From Paenibacillus sp. NEAU-GSW1 (GTDB lineage Bacteria > Bacillota > Bacilli > Paenibacillales > Paenibacillaceae): a stretch of 64,000 nt of DNA. This document shows, one piece after another, positions 42,448 to 50,379 of the stretch. Position 1 is the stretch's first letter. Every line of letters begins with the position of its first letter. The translations under genes and the position numbers were made by a program. The notes beneath the pieces were generated by a model. The model had not been told where the DNA came from and ran no database searches. It saw only the letters and a program-made list of their open reading frames with translations. Location of the stretch: NCBI RefSeq assembly GCF_009737085.1, contig NZ_WOVL01000008.1, positions 124,001-188,000 of the forward strand. The letters run 5' to 3'.

Positions 42448-43539
42448 TCAGGATTTCACTCTTTTAGTTTTCGCCGGAATAGCCCATACAAACAGTAAAA
42501 TGGCCAACTGAACAACGCCTGCATACCAAAAATAAGTTTCTTCCCATCTTTCATACGCCAGCTTATGTTTTAGCATTATCGTCGCCGCGATAATGAATAG
42601 AAACACAATAATGGACAACCCGATCCACTTCCGCTTCATCCAGCGAAGAGGACCAAATTCATGGGCGATATAAATCGGCATTGCGATCCGAATCAAAGCG
42701 CCGGACAGCCATTGGTAAACTGCGAAAAAGTCGACGTGCTCAATATAATCGCCCACTTTTACAATTCTCCATTGCGTGTATGCCGGATACCGCATAATAG
42801 AAGCTTCTACGGGACCAAAAATGGTAATTGCCCCCACTGTAGGACCAATCGTAAGCACAGCAAGTACAAAGGTAAGCAGCACTAAATGCCAGCTTTTAAA
42901 TTTTTTGCTCATATGATGCTGAATCATAAGTAAGTAGGTAATTTCAAGGAACGAGCTTAAGCTTTGCAACGCTCCTTTAAGCACAGGAGCTGCGCCATTT
43001 TCCAACAGAGGCAGCAAGTAGCTGTACTCCTTAGCGGGCATATTGGCGGACATAACAAAATCGCCTAGTACTACGACGATAGGCAGCAGGATGCAGGATA
43101 AAAACGCGATCGTACGCAAGCCGGAGGCAGCTGCAACGAGGCATAATATACAGAAAAGGCAGGCGGTAACGACGGGCGGCGTTCTGGGCAAATAGGTAGA
43201 GCTTGTCCAGCTAACGACATCCACCAATGTCGCAAATGCGATCATTAGTTGAATGCAAATAAATGTAAAGATGACTAGCCAAGCGACAATTCGGGGCATG
43301 CGATCATTCAGCCAGCGATCGATCCTCTTGCCGTTGAGTTTAACCAGCGTTCGATGAAGCGGGAAGGCAACAATAGGCAGCATAATAATAAAACCTACAG
43401 GCACGCTCAGCCATGCATCCCGTTTCGCAGTGTCGAGCAGCAGCGGGATTATCGTTACATGATTGACAAGTCCTACCGACAGCAGCGTCATCATAACAAC
43501 AGGCCATAAGCCGAATCGTTTTCTGGAAACCAGATCCAT
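42448..43539 (-). CDS. Germination permease, GerB family
   Basis: The 363-residue protein has about ten membrane helices of the APC superfamily (FGLWPVVMMTLLSVGLV, PVVTACLFCILCLVAAASG, LEITYLLMIQHHMSKK). GerB subunits bind the nutrient germinant, often an amino acid. ATG 43539 (MDLVSRKRFG) is chosen since AAAGGA lies nine bases before it; the open frame to 43656 has no ribosome site and a non-membrane prefix. The germinant cannot be predicted. Confidence 0.9.
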   Translation of the reverse strand: MDLVSRKRFGLWPVVMMTLLSVGLVNHVTIIPLLLDTAKRDAWLSVPVGFIIMLPIVAFPLHRTLVKLNGKRIDRWLNDRMPRIVAWLVIFTFICIQLMIAFATLVDVVSWTSSTYLPRTPPVVTACLFCILCLVAAASGLRTIAFLSCILLPIVVVLGDFVMSANMPAKEYSYLLPLLENGAAPVLKGALQSLSSFLEITYLLMIQHHMSKKFKSWHLVLLTFVLAVLTIGPTVGAITIFGPVEASIMRYPAYTQWRIVKVGDYIEHVDFFAVYQWLSGALIRIAMPIYIAHEFGPLRWMKRKWIGLSIIVFLFIIAATIMLKHKLAYERWEETYFWYAGVVQLAILLFVWAIPAKTKRVKS

Positions 43540-43655
43540 GAGGTCACATCCTTTCGCTCCAGCTTTCCCCATCATTTGAAAAGTCATGCATTTCGGAATA
43601 CAAGCAAAAATCGCCCTTTCAGCACACCGAGCGGCTGCGATAAGGGCGACTTTCA

Positions 43656-44321
43656 TTAAGGAACGTGTACCGTTTTGACATGATCGAAGTGAAGATAGAC
43701 GGCATTGCCGCTGGCGGTTGCCAGCTCAATCATGCTTTGGTCGACATTTTTGAGCACGCCTGTCTTGTTAGGGTTTTCCCCCAAATCGAGGACGACAAAC
43801 TCTCCAATTAACTTCCGCAGCTGTTGATCGAACGTTCTGGCTAACGTGATCGGCGATGGCTTCAATGGAAATTGCTCTGAAGTCAGCGTGTAGGGGGTTA
43901 AGTTCGGATTGTACGGTATCAAATATTTCAAATGGTGAAGCGATATGATAACGGTATGGTACACCGGGGAATAAAAGACAAAAAAATCGTTCATAACCGT
44001 CGTTACATATCCATGAATAGACTGATTTCCGGTTATATAAATTTCAGAGAACATCCCTTTGGCGTTCATTAATATTTTTCGATACGATATTGGATCATTA
44101 AATGGCTCAAAGGGCATCTCCGGTATTTCAAAACTCGTCGTTTCCTGCGTCGAAACTCGCAGTTGCTGTAAGTGTATTAGCGGCACATAAAGAAACTGAA
44201 CTCCGTTATGAAGAACGAGAATATCCTGGCCGCATTCGATCAGCCTGCCGCGCAGCGGCGTTACTTTACCGGATATTTCAAGTTCAACCTGTCGGTCGAG
44301 CAGCGGATGTCGGTTTTTCAT
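43656..44321 (-). CDS. CotB-like spore coat protein (short form)
   Basis: The 221-residue protein has beta-rich repeats of the DUF2642/CotB kind: GRLIECGQDILVLHNGVQFLYVP, then HGYVTTVMNDFFVFYSP, and GEFVVLDLGENPNKTGVLKNV. Such LSm-like units make up CotB, an outer coat protein. It lacks the charged tail of its neighbour at 44428. AAAGGAGG precedes the ATG. Its position between a CotB-like gene and the germination operon suggests the same sporulation timing. Confidence 0.75.
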   Translation of the reverse strand: MKNRHPLLDRQVELEISGKVTPLRGRLIECGQDILVLHNGVQFLYVPLIHLQQLRVSTQETTSFEIPEMPFEPFNDPISYRKILMNAKGMFSEIYITGNQSIHGYVTTVMNDFFVFYSPVYHTVIISLHHLKYLIPYNPNLTPYTLTSEQFPLKPSPITLARTFDQQLRKLIGEFVVLDLGENPNKTGVLKNVDQSMIELATASGNAVYLHFDHVKTVHVP

Positions 44322-44373
44322 GCGATCAACCTCCTTTCATCCGAATACGTTCGCGAGAGTCGCGATAATAGAA

Positions 44374-44404
44374 CCGGGCGCCGGCTATTTATGCCGGGGC
44401 CCGG
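44374..44404 (-). terminator. GC-rich hairpin between two CotB-like genes
   Basis: CCGGGCGCCGGC pairs with GCCGGGGCCCGG (one bulge) around a short AT loop. No clear T-run follows on the minus strand, so it may act as a partial terminator or mRNA stabiliser. Confidence 0.45.
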
Positions 44405-44427
44405 ACTACCGCTTACTCTATCGGAAC

Positions 44428-45126
44428 TTATTTGCCCGATTTATTTCCTGATTTGTTGCCCGATTTGTTGCCGCCGGTGTTTGCTCCGCCTGTACGGTTG
44501 TTGCCGTTGCTTTTGTTTTTGTTTTTGTTTTCGTTTTTGTTGTCATTTTTTTTGTTGTCATTTTTGTTGTCATTTTTGTTGTTATTGTTGTTATTGCTGT
44601 TGCCGCCGGATTTATTGCCGCTCGAACCGCCCGATTTGCCTTCTTTTTTGATCGTGCGGATATGGTCGATCAATACTTGAGTCACTGTTCTGTTGTTGAC
44701 GATCAAGATGGTATCTTTACATACTTCAGCCAAAAATCCTTCGATCTTCTCAGGGCCGCCCCAGTTCACTTGCACAAACTCGTGTTCAAGCGCCTTAAGA
44801 ACGCCTCTAAAGTTGTTCGCCTTGATGAAATCGCGGGATCCGCCGCTTCGGTTGCAGCCTTTCACTTCCGTAATGCTTTTTACGTGAGCAGTAACCACAT
44901 AGACGATGCCTTCATTTGTTCTAACGACAAGGTAGTCGGATTTAACTGCAAGAAGCTTGCCTTCAAACGATTCAGGGCCGCCTTTGTTAATTTTAACGCA
45001 TTTTCCTACGAGATCTTCAAGGCAGTTTTTTTCTTTTTTGCTGCTTTTATGGCTTTTGTCGCTTTTATCGCTTTTATTCCAAGGATTGTACTGACCTGCA
45101 TAAGGATAGTAACCGAAATAACTCAT
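44428..45126 (-). CDS. CotB-like spore coat protein with Lys/Asn/Ser tail
   Basis: The 232-residue protein begins SYFGYYPYAGQYNPW and a Lys/Ser/Asp stretch. Two LSm/CotB-like units follow (VGKCVKINKGGPESFEGKLL, HEFVQVNWGGPEKIEGFLAE), then a low-complexity tail of Asn, Lys, Asp, Gly and Ser (NKNDNKNDNKKNDNKNENK). B. subtilis CotB has the same plan with a Ser/Lys-rich tail that CotH phosphorylates. A CotH-type gene lies 700 bp away on the other strand. GGAGGG precedes the ATG. Confidence 0.82.
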   Translation of the reverse strand: MSYFGYYPYAGQYNPWNKSDKSDKSHKSSKKEKNCLEDLVGKCVKINKGGPESFEGKLLAVKSDYLVVRTNEGIVYVVTAHVKSITEVKGCNRSGGSRDFIKANNFRGVLKALEHEFVQVNWGGPEKIEGFLAEVCKDTILIVNNRTVTQVLIDHIRTIKKEGKSGGSSGNKSGGNSNNNNNNKNDNKNDNKKNDNKNENKNKNKSNGNNRTGGANTGGNKSGNKSGNKSGK

Positions 45127-45291
45127 GTGTAAATCCCTCCGGATATAGTTTATTAATGATAGTTTTAAAACCTGACTTCACAATCTGCGTCTTATACACT
45201 CCTGCTTCATAGCTGTTTGATCTAGCAGGCATCCCTCCAGTACTTGATTCGGATCATCTATCATGGGAGACGATATGTAATATATTTATAT

Positions 45292-45313
45292 GTATCCCCT
45301 ATATACGGGGTAC
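45292..45313. promoter_or_regulatory. Imperfect palindrome in the coat-gene divergent region
   Basis: GTATCCCC and GGGGTAC flank an AT-rich core (TATATAC). It lies in the 283-bp region between the divergent CotB-like and collagen-like genes. It could be an operator or a hairpin; no regulator can be named. Confidence 0.35.
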
Positions 45314-45409
45314 TAGATTAGTAACCATTTATTCGAGATTAAGTGTTTGACCCATACGATTAGTAGAGTCTGCTCATAGTTTGTAGTAAACCAAGAAGGA
45401 GGAGATTTA

Positions 45410-45700
45410 ATGTCTCATAAGAAGTCGGATAACAATATAGTGGAAAACATGAAGAAAGGCACTGGCGGCACTAAAGGTACGAAAGGTACCGGCGGTACTG
45501 GCGGCACTAAAGGTACGAAAGGTACTGGCGGTACCGGCGGCACTAAAGGTACGAAAGGTACCGGCGGTACTGGCGGCACTAAAGGTACGAAAGGTACTGG
45601 CGGCACTGGCGGCACTAAAGGTACGAAAGGTACCGGCGGTACCGGCGGCACTAAAGGTACGAAAGGTACCGGCGGTACTGGCGGCACCAAAGGCGCGTGA
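45410..45700 (+). CDS. Collagen-like Gly-Thr-Lys repeat coat protein
   Basis: The 96-residue protein starts MSHKKSDNNIVENMKK and then is almost only Gly-X-Y triplets: six copies of GTKGTKGTGGTG. Gly at every third place fits a collagen-like fold, although without Pro. Thr in each X place offers sites for glycosylation, as in BclA, or phosphorylation. AAGGAGGAG precedes ATG 45410. It stands between a CotB-like and a CotH-like gene, the place of the repeat-rich kinase substrate CotG in B. subtilis. It may be a functional counterpart, not a proven homologue. Confidence 0.8.
   Translation: MSHKKSDNNIVENMKKGTGGTKGTKGTGGTGGTKGTKGTGGTGGTKGTKGTGGTGGTKGTKGTGGTGGTKGTKGTGGTGGTKGTKGTGGTGGTKGA
45468..45685 (+). 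repeat. 36-bp tandem repeat (six units)
   Basis: Six units encode GTKGTKGTGGTG and differ mostly at third positions (GGTACC/GGTACT, GGCACT/GGTACC). The regular length keeps frame, so copy number may vary between strains. Confidence 0.9.
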
Positions 45701-45767
45701 GAGGCTAATCCTAATTTTCAAATATAGTGTCATTTCACCCGGATTCAGAATAGGGTAAATAAGCACA

Positions 45768-45801
45768 AAAGCCTATCGTTTGTCGATAGGCTTTATCTTT
45801 T
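45768..45801 (+). terminator. Terminator between the collagen-like gene and cotH
   Basis: AAAGCCTATCG-TTTGT-CGATAGGCTTT is followed by ATCTTTT. It ends 18 bp before the cotH start codon, so cotH needs read-through or its own upstream start. Confidence 0.8.
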
Positions 45802-45818
45802 GCCCAAGGGGTGGACCC

Positions 45819-46889
45819 ATGGAACAGTTTCCAGTTCGTAAAATTACGATTGATGAAGAAGACATGATGGAGCTGCAGCAAGCGGAAAAAAGAAAGAAGT
45901 ATAAAACCGTCCAATTAGAAATGGACGGAAAAACATATACGGCGCAGTTCGGGTTTCGCGGAGGACATACGCTGCATTACAGCAAGAAATCGTACGAGGT
46001 CATTATTGAAGGAGGCACCACGCTCCACTGGAACGCCGAATTTGACGATCCATCGATGATTCGCAACGCGTTATCCTTTCATTTTTTCAATATGATCGGA
46101 ATACCTTCACCTTTGACCAAGCATATCTGGGTCGAAATTAACGGCAAAGCTCAAGGCGTGTATTTAGAAATCGAAGCGGTTAATACGTATTTCTTCAAAA
46201 AAAGAAAGCTTGGCATTAATTCAATCGTATACGCCACTAATGACAGCGCAGATTTCAGTTTAGTCGATCCCGATTCGAAGGAACCGAAAAATTCACTATT
46301 TGAAGGCTATGAAATTCAGTACGGCACAACTACGGTTACAAAGCCGCGGCTCATCCGCTTTATTAAAGGCGTCAATCGGTTGTCCGGTAAAAAATTGTCG
46401 GCCTATACGGCGAAAAAATTGGACGTCAACCAGTATTTACTCTGGCTGGCCGGAGCGGTTCTAACGGGGAACTATGACGGGTTTGATCAGAACTATGCGC
46501 TTTATGAGCATCGCAAAAGCGGCAAGTATCGGATTATTCCTTGGGATTACGAGGGTACCTGGGGGCGGAATTGCTATGGAAGGCCTTGCGGCAGTAACTT
46601 GGTAAGGCTTCAAGGCTACAATAAGCTTACCGAGAAGCTATTCGCTTATTCTTCCTGTCGAAAAGCCTATAAAGCAATTATGTATCGCGTTCTAAAAAAT
46701 CATTTTACAGTCGAACGGATTGATCCGGTCATTGTCCGGATGTACCAGCAATTAACGCCAGCCATCCGGGATGACTTTACGAGAAAAAGCAGCTTTGACA
46801 CTTTTTTGAATGAGCCCGCTTTTATCCTCGATTATGTTCGGGAGCGGAGAGCCGTTATCAAAACCGCATTGAAAGCTTGGAAAGCTTAA
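45819..46889 (+). CDS. cotH: CotH-type spore coat kinase
   Basis: The 356-residue protein belongs to the CotH family of atypical kinases that phosphorylate coat proteins CotB and CotG in B. subtilis. Visible landmarks are FRGGHTLHYSKKSYEVI, WVEINGKAQGVYLEIEAV with the glutamate near the nucleotide, GNYDGFDQNYALYEHRKSGKYR in parts, and the metal-site IPWDYEGTWG. The start is ATG 45819 with AAGGGGTGG upstream; the earlier frame runs into a terminator. Likely substrates are the Lys/Ser-rich CotB-like tail and the Thr/Lys repeat protein next door. Confidence 0.9.
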   Translation: MEQFPVRKITIDEEDMMELQQAEKRKKYKTVQLEMDGKTYTAQFGFRGGHTLHYSKKSYEVIIEGGTTLHWNAEFDDPSMIRNALSFHFFNMIGIPSPLTKHIWVEINGKAQGVYLEIEAVNTYFFKKRKLGINSIVYATNDSADFSLVDPDSKEPKNSLFEGYEIQYGTTTVTKPRLIRFIKGVNRLSGKKLSAYTAKKLDVNQYLLWLAGAVLTGNYDGFDQNYALYEHRKSGKYRIIPWDYEGTWGRNCYGRPCGSNLVRLQGYNKLTEKLFAYSSCRKAYKAIMYRVLKNHFTVERIDPVIVRMYQQLTPAIRDDFTRKSSFDTFLNEPAFILDYVRERRAVIKTALKAWKA

Positions 46890-46891
46890 TT

Positions 46892-47809
46892 TTAAAAAAT
46901 ATCCATGCTCAAGTAGCGCTCGCCCGTATCCGGGGCAATGCAAAGCACTCTTTTACCAGGGCCCAGCCTCTTCGCCACTTGCATTGCCGCCCATACGGAA
47001 GCGCCGGAGGACGGCCCAAGCAGCATTCCCTCTTTGCGCGCCAAATCACGCATCGTTGATAGCGCGTCATCATCGGCTACTTGAATAATTTCATTATATA
47101 TAGACGTATTGAGAATTGGCGGTACAAATCCGGGGCTGGTTCCGACAAGCTTATGCGGTCCGGGCTGGCCTCCCGATAGTACTGGAGAACCTTTTGGCTC
47201 CACTACCGCAACATACAAATCAGGCAGCTCTTCCTTCAGCTTCTCGCCTGTTCCGGTTATCGTGCCTCCCGTTCCAGCCGTTGCCACAAACGCGTCCAGC
47301 CGTCCTTCCATTTGCTCCATAATTTCAATAGCCGTAGTAACCCGGTGAATAGCCGGGTTCGCTTCGTTCTCGAATTGGTTCGGGATAAAGCTGCCGGGAT
47401 TTTGCTGCTGCAGTTCCAACGCTTTACTAATAGAGCCAGGCATCCGTTCAGCCGCAGGCGTCAATACCACTTGTGCGCCGTATGCCTGCACCAGCTTTAT
47501 CCGTTCCGCAGACATGTTGTCCGGCATAACCAAAATAAGCTTATAGCCTTTCGCAGCCGCGTTCATCGCCAATCCGATTCCGGTATTTCCGCTCGTCGGT
47601 TCAATAATGAGGCTGCCGGGACCAATCAGGCCTTCGCGCTCCGCAGCTTGAATGAGCGAAGCCGCCGCGCGATCCTTTACGCTGCCGCTTGGATTAAATC
47701 GCTCCAGCTTCACATAAACCTCCGCGCTTCCTTCCTCTATAATCCGATTCAGCTTAACCGCCGGCGTATCGCCGATCAATTCAATAACTGATTTTACTAT
47801 TTTTTTCAT
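46892..47809 (-). CDS. cysK: Cysteine synthase (O-acetylserine sulfhydrylase)
   Basis: The 305-residue fold-II PLP enzyme makes cysteine from O-acetylserine and sulfide. It has the PLP Lys in FNPSGSVKDRAA, the substrate loop EPTSGNTGIGLA, QFENEANP, the phosphate cup TAGTGGTITGTG and GPSSGAS. MSAERIKLVQAYGA is typical. It converges with cotH with only two bases between the stops. No S-box or T-box leader is seen. Confidence 0.92.
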   Translation of the reverse strand: MKKIVKSVIELIGDTPAVKLNRIIEEGSAEVYVKLERFNPSGSVKDRAAASLIQAAEREGLIGPGSLIIEPTSGNTGIGLAMNAAAKGYKLILVMPDNMSAERIKLVQAYGAQVVLTPAAERMPGSISKALELQQQNPGSFIPNQFENEANPAIHRVTTAIEIMEQMEGRLDAFVATAGTGGTITGTGEKLKEELPDLYVAVVEPKGSPVLSGGQPGPHKLVGTSPGFVPPILNTSIYNEIIQVADDDALSTMRDLARKEGMLLGPSSGASVWAAMQVAKRLGPGKRVLCIAPDTGERYLSMDIF

Positions 47810-47832
47810 ACCGCTCGCCTCTCGTTTGTCAT

Positions 47833-49095
47833 TTACTTGCTATGAATTGCTTTATGTTGATTGAATAAAGAACGAAGAAACCACCAGCCGGCAATCGGAA
47901 CTATGCCTACGGCAAACATCAGCCACACGATCGCTGTCGTAGAATGATTAAGCGGAAGTAAAATAAGATAGGCGCTCAATCCGATCAGCCTTCCGATAAT
48001 GAGTCCCGCCTCCCGCAGCACAATTAACTCTTCCCTCATTGCTGCACTCTTCTCCGATTGTCCAATCAGATCGAATACTCGCGATGTAATTGGAATGATG
48101 TAGAGCGGCAAAAACAATGAAGTGCCGATACCGAAAACGAGCAAGGTTATATAGGTTACCTTCGTGAATAATGGCAAAATAACAGCTCCAAGCATTACAG
48201 TGCCAAGCAGCATCGCAGCTTTGCGATTGCTAGGCTTCAGCCTTTTCCCGACAAACCAAAAACTGACCAGCGCAACAAAGGATGTAATCAGCGTGTAGCT
48301 GCCCAGTCGGCTTTCATCCTGCGTTGCAATATATACGATCAAACCGACCAAAAACATAAATACGCCTTCCCGAACACCTTGGGCAACAATAGCGGCAAAC
48401 ATTTTGCGCCATGGATTTCCTCGCTCGGCAAGCTGCCTATAGCCGTAAGTCCACTCATACCGATTTCCGGTATTTTTACGCTTAACCAGCCAGAAGCTTA
48501 AAATAACCGTTATAGCGAAAATGACGAGCGACAACGTAAAAATAAGTTTATATCCTCTTTCACCGCTCATCGTCGTAATGAGATAGCCAGATACCCAGGG
48601 CGCAATCATACCCGCCGTTGAGCCGAGCAAACCAGCCCAGCCGTTAAACCGGTCCCGATTGTCCGGCTCTGTAATTTCGAAATATACGACATTGTATGCC
48701 AGCCAGTAGAAACCAAGCCCCATACCGCTGAGCATGCCTAACGGCAAGCTGTAAAATCTGGCCTGCTGGCCGAGCAGCAGCACCGTTAAATAAAAGCTCC
48801 CCGACAGCACGATGCCAAGACGGAGGCTGTTCATTTTGTTATGTTCTTTCACCCATTTGCCGGCAATCCAAAAGGTAAGTCCGCCAATCGCATATTGCCC
48901 GAGCGCATACCAGCCGATCAGCATGTAAGATTGGCTTGCTTTCCATAAATATACCGGCACAAAAGTGCCTGACAAGGCATGTCCGATGGCAGCCAGCCAT
49001 TGCACGGCAAGCAGCAGCACGGCTTGGCTGTCGAAAGCACCTTCCCCTCTTGAACGGAGGTTCGATACTTTCGCAGCGGCAGCGTTTTTATACAA
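47833..49095 (-). CDS. MFS transporter
   Basis: The 420-residue protein has about twelve membrane helices (e.g. LPLGMLSGMGLGFYWLAYNV, FTLSLVIFAITVILSFWLV) with a cytoplasmic loop in the middle (KRKNTGNRYEWTYGYRQLAE). LGSYTLITSFVALVSFW begins the second half. The substrate is unknown. TTG 49095 has AGGAGG nine bases upstream, and that site is immediately preceded by a hairpin (49115-49143). It ends 23 bp before cysK on the same strand, so co-transcription is possible. Confidence 0.85.
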   Translation of the reverse strand: MYKNAAAAKVSNLRSRGEGAFDSQAVLLLAVQWLAAIGHALSGTFVPVYLWKASQSYMLIGWYALGQYAIGGLTFWIAGKWVKEHNKMNSLRLGIVLSGSFYLTVLLLGQQARFYSLPLGMLSGMGLGFYWLAYNVVYFEITEPDNRDRFNGWAGLLGSTAGMIAPWVSGYLITTMSGERGYKLIFTLSLVIFAITVILSFWLVKRKNTGNRYEWTYGYRQLAERGNPWRKMFAAIVAQGVREGVFMFLVGLIVYIATQDESRLGSYTLITSFVALVSFWFVGKRLKPSNRKAAMLLGTVMLGAVILPLFTKVTYITLLVFGIGTSLFLPLYIIPITSRVFDLIGQSEKSAAMREELIVLREAGLIIGRLIGLSAYLILLPLNHSTTAIVWLMFAVGIVPIAGWWFLRSLFNQHKAIHSK

Positions 49096-49114
49096 AACGA
49101 TTCTCCTCCTAAAA

Positions 49115-49143
49115 CGTTACGAAGTAAACATAGCATCGTAACG
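49115..49143 (-). other. Hairpin abutting the MFS ribosome site
   Basis: CGTTACGA...TCGTAACG with a 13-base loop runs into TTTTAGGAGG. The arrangement resembles hairpin repeat copies A and C, but the ATGCTTACGAAG block is missing. Confidence 0.5.
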
Positions 49144-49213
49144 GTGAAATATCGTTTTGTAAGTTGCCCTAATTCTAGCCGTGCCATGCGGAGCCCGCTA
49201 TTGCTAATCTTTC

Positions 49214-49756
49214 TTATTCTTTAGGACTTAGCGCTTTCACAAGCACTTCGCGGTCGCGATCGCTTAGAATTGCTGAAGTATTAAAGCAGGCTGGGCAAAT
49301 ATAAATGACCGTCTCAAACGGAGATTGAACAAGCGGCTTTCCGACAGCCGGATGAATCGTCGGCTCGACATTTATTTTTTGCTTGCCCGCTTCAATCATA
49401 TATTCACGGCAAGAAGGACACTCCGGAGCCTCCTCTTGATGATCGACGATTTGCTGGAGCTTCTCCTCGACTCCAAGCCAAGCGCGATTCGTGCGTCTAA
49501 AGCCCTCGTCGCCCTCGCTCCATTGCTGTCCGCCGTACGAATCGTCTTCGTCCTGCGCGTCCCACTCCGGCTCCTGGTCTTCTTGGTCTTCATCCTCATC
49601 ATCGCGATCAATGCCAATTTGCACCGTACGATACCCGCTTAATTCATTGTCGCAATGCGGACAATGCTTCTCAATTCCGATTTCTTCATCCCACACAATT
49701 TCCGTCATACACCACGGACATATCGTTTGCTCTTGCTCTTGATCGTGCTTGGTCAT
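49214..49756 (-). CDS. Zinc-ribbon acidic protein of unknown function
   Basis: The 180-residue protein has two Cys4 knuckle pairs: ICPWCMTEI with HCPHCDNEL at the start, and ECPSCREYM with ICPACFNTS near the end. An acidic linker (DRDDEDEDQEDQEPEW) joins them. This pattern suggests two zinc ribbons, used for nucleic-acid or protein contact. AGGGGGAG precedes the ATG. It follows a 26-residue membrane ORF and a DUF350 gene, probably as one operon. Confidence 0.78.
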   Translation of the reverse strand: MTKHDQEQEQTICPWCMTEIVWDEEIGIEKHCPHCDNELSGYRTVQIGIDRDDEDEDQEDQEPEWDAQDEDDSYGGQQWSEGDEGFRRTNRAWLGVEEKLQQIVDHQEEAPECPSCREYMIEAGKQKINVEPTIHPAVGKPLVQSPFETVIYICPACFNTSAILSDRDREVLVKALSPKE

Positions 49757-49780
49757 TCAAGCTCCCCCTAATCATCTCTT

Positions 49781-49861
49781 CTAATTATTCATCAAATAAA
49801 TAACGCCAAACGCAAAAAATAAAATGGCAACGACAAGCAGAATGCCCCATAGGTATTTCAT
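49781..49861 (-). CDS. 26-residue single-span membrane peptide
   Basis: ATG 49861 to TAG 49781 encodes MKYLWGILLVVAILF followed by FAFGVIYLMNN, one hydrophobic span with a basic start and polar end. GAGGATAAAGG lies just upstream. It fills the gap between the DUF350 gene (21 bp upstream) and the Zn-ribbon gene (24 bp downstream) on the same strand. It may assist the DUF350 protein; no homologue is known to me. Confidence 0.65.
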   Translation of the reverse strand: MKYLWGILLVVAILFFAFGVIYLMNN

Positions 49862-49882
49862 GCCTTTATCCTCTTTCCCAAT

Positions 49883-50305
49883 CTACAATGTAACCGTCGC
49901 TCCGATGACATAGGACAGCGATATGGAGATGAGCATCGCAATAAATCCTACAGCGCGATTGTCCTTGGCAATTTCCTCGTCAATGCGGAAGACCGGAGTT
50001 AAAAATTCAAATAAAAAATACGCCGCTAATAAAATGACAAAACCGAATGCGCCCCATATTATGCTCTGATATATCGAATCATTGGTTTCAATTGAAAAGC
50101 GGAAAATGTTGCAAATACCGAAAATTTTTCCGCCCGTCGCCATCGCAACCGCCAAATTGCCTTTTTTTATTTCACTCCAGCAATTGTAGCGAGTTACCAA
50201 TTCAAATATGAACAAAAACACAATAAGCGACAGCACAACAAGCGATACATAAATAAGCGATGCCCCATAGGAATTGCTGAGCAGACGATCTACCTCATGC
50301 TCCAT
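49883..50305 (-). CDS. DUF350 membrane protein
   Basis: The 140-residue protein has four hydrophobic spans (LIYVSLVVLSLIVFLFIFEL, then FGFVILLAAYFLFEFLTPVF and a final GFIAMLISISLSYVIGA). It has the DUF350/UPF0719 pattern, including ELVTRYNCWSEIKKGNLAVAMATGGK and EEIAKDNRAVGF. The function is unknown. ATG 50305 has AAGGTGG eight bases upstream; the frame to 50362 overlaps the mutS2 side. Confidence 0.82.
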   Translation of the reverse strand: MEHEVDRLLSNSYGASLIYVSLVVLSLIVFLFIFELVTRYNCWSEIKKGNLAVAMATGGKIFGICNIFRFSIETNDSIYQSIIWGAFGFVILLAAYFLFEFLTPVFRIDEEIAKDNRAVGFIAMLISISLSYVIGATVTL

Positions 50306-50350
50306 TCTCGATTCCACCTTCACCGAATCGTAAACAGATTGCCGCTCTTT

Positions 50351-50373
50351 CCAGAACGGCATTTCCGTTTCGC
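50351..50373 (+). repeat. Possible short relic of the 45-bp palindromic repeat
   Basis: CAGAACGGC...TTCCGTTTCGC keeps the two conserved ends of the 45-bp family with most of the centre missing. It lies between mutS2 and the DUF350 gene. Confidence 0.35.
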
Positions 50374-50379
50374 AATAAA

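Noticed and set aside
45353-45360. CATACGAT as a sporulation -10 box for the collagen-like gene
   Set aside because: One mismatch to each consensus and no -35 partner at the proper distance; too weak to list.
45407-45766. Minus-strand frame of 119 codons across the 36-bp repeats
   Set aside because: It is the reverse reading of the collagen-like gene, which has a strong ribosome site on the plus strand.
47810-47832. SAM or cysteine riboswitch before cysK
   Set aside because: The upstream gap is only 23 bp to the MFS gene, with no conserved riboswitch core.
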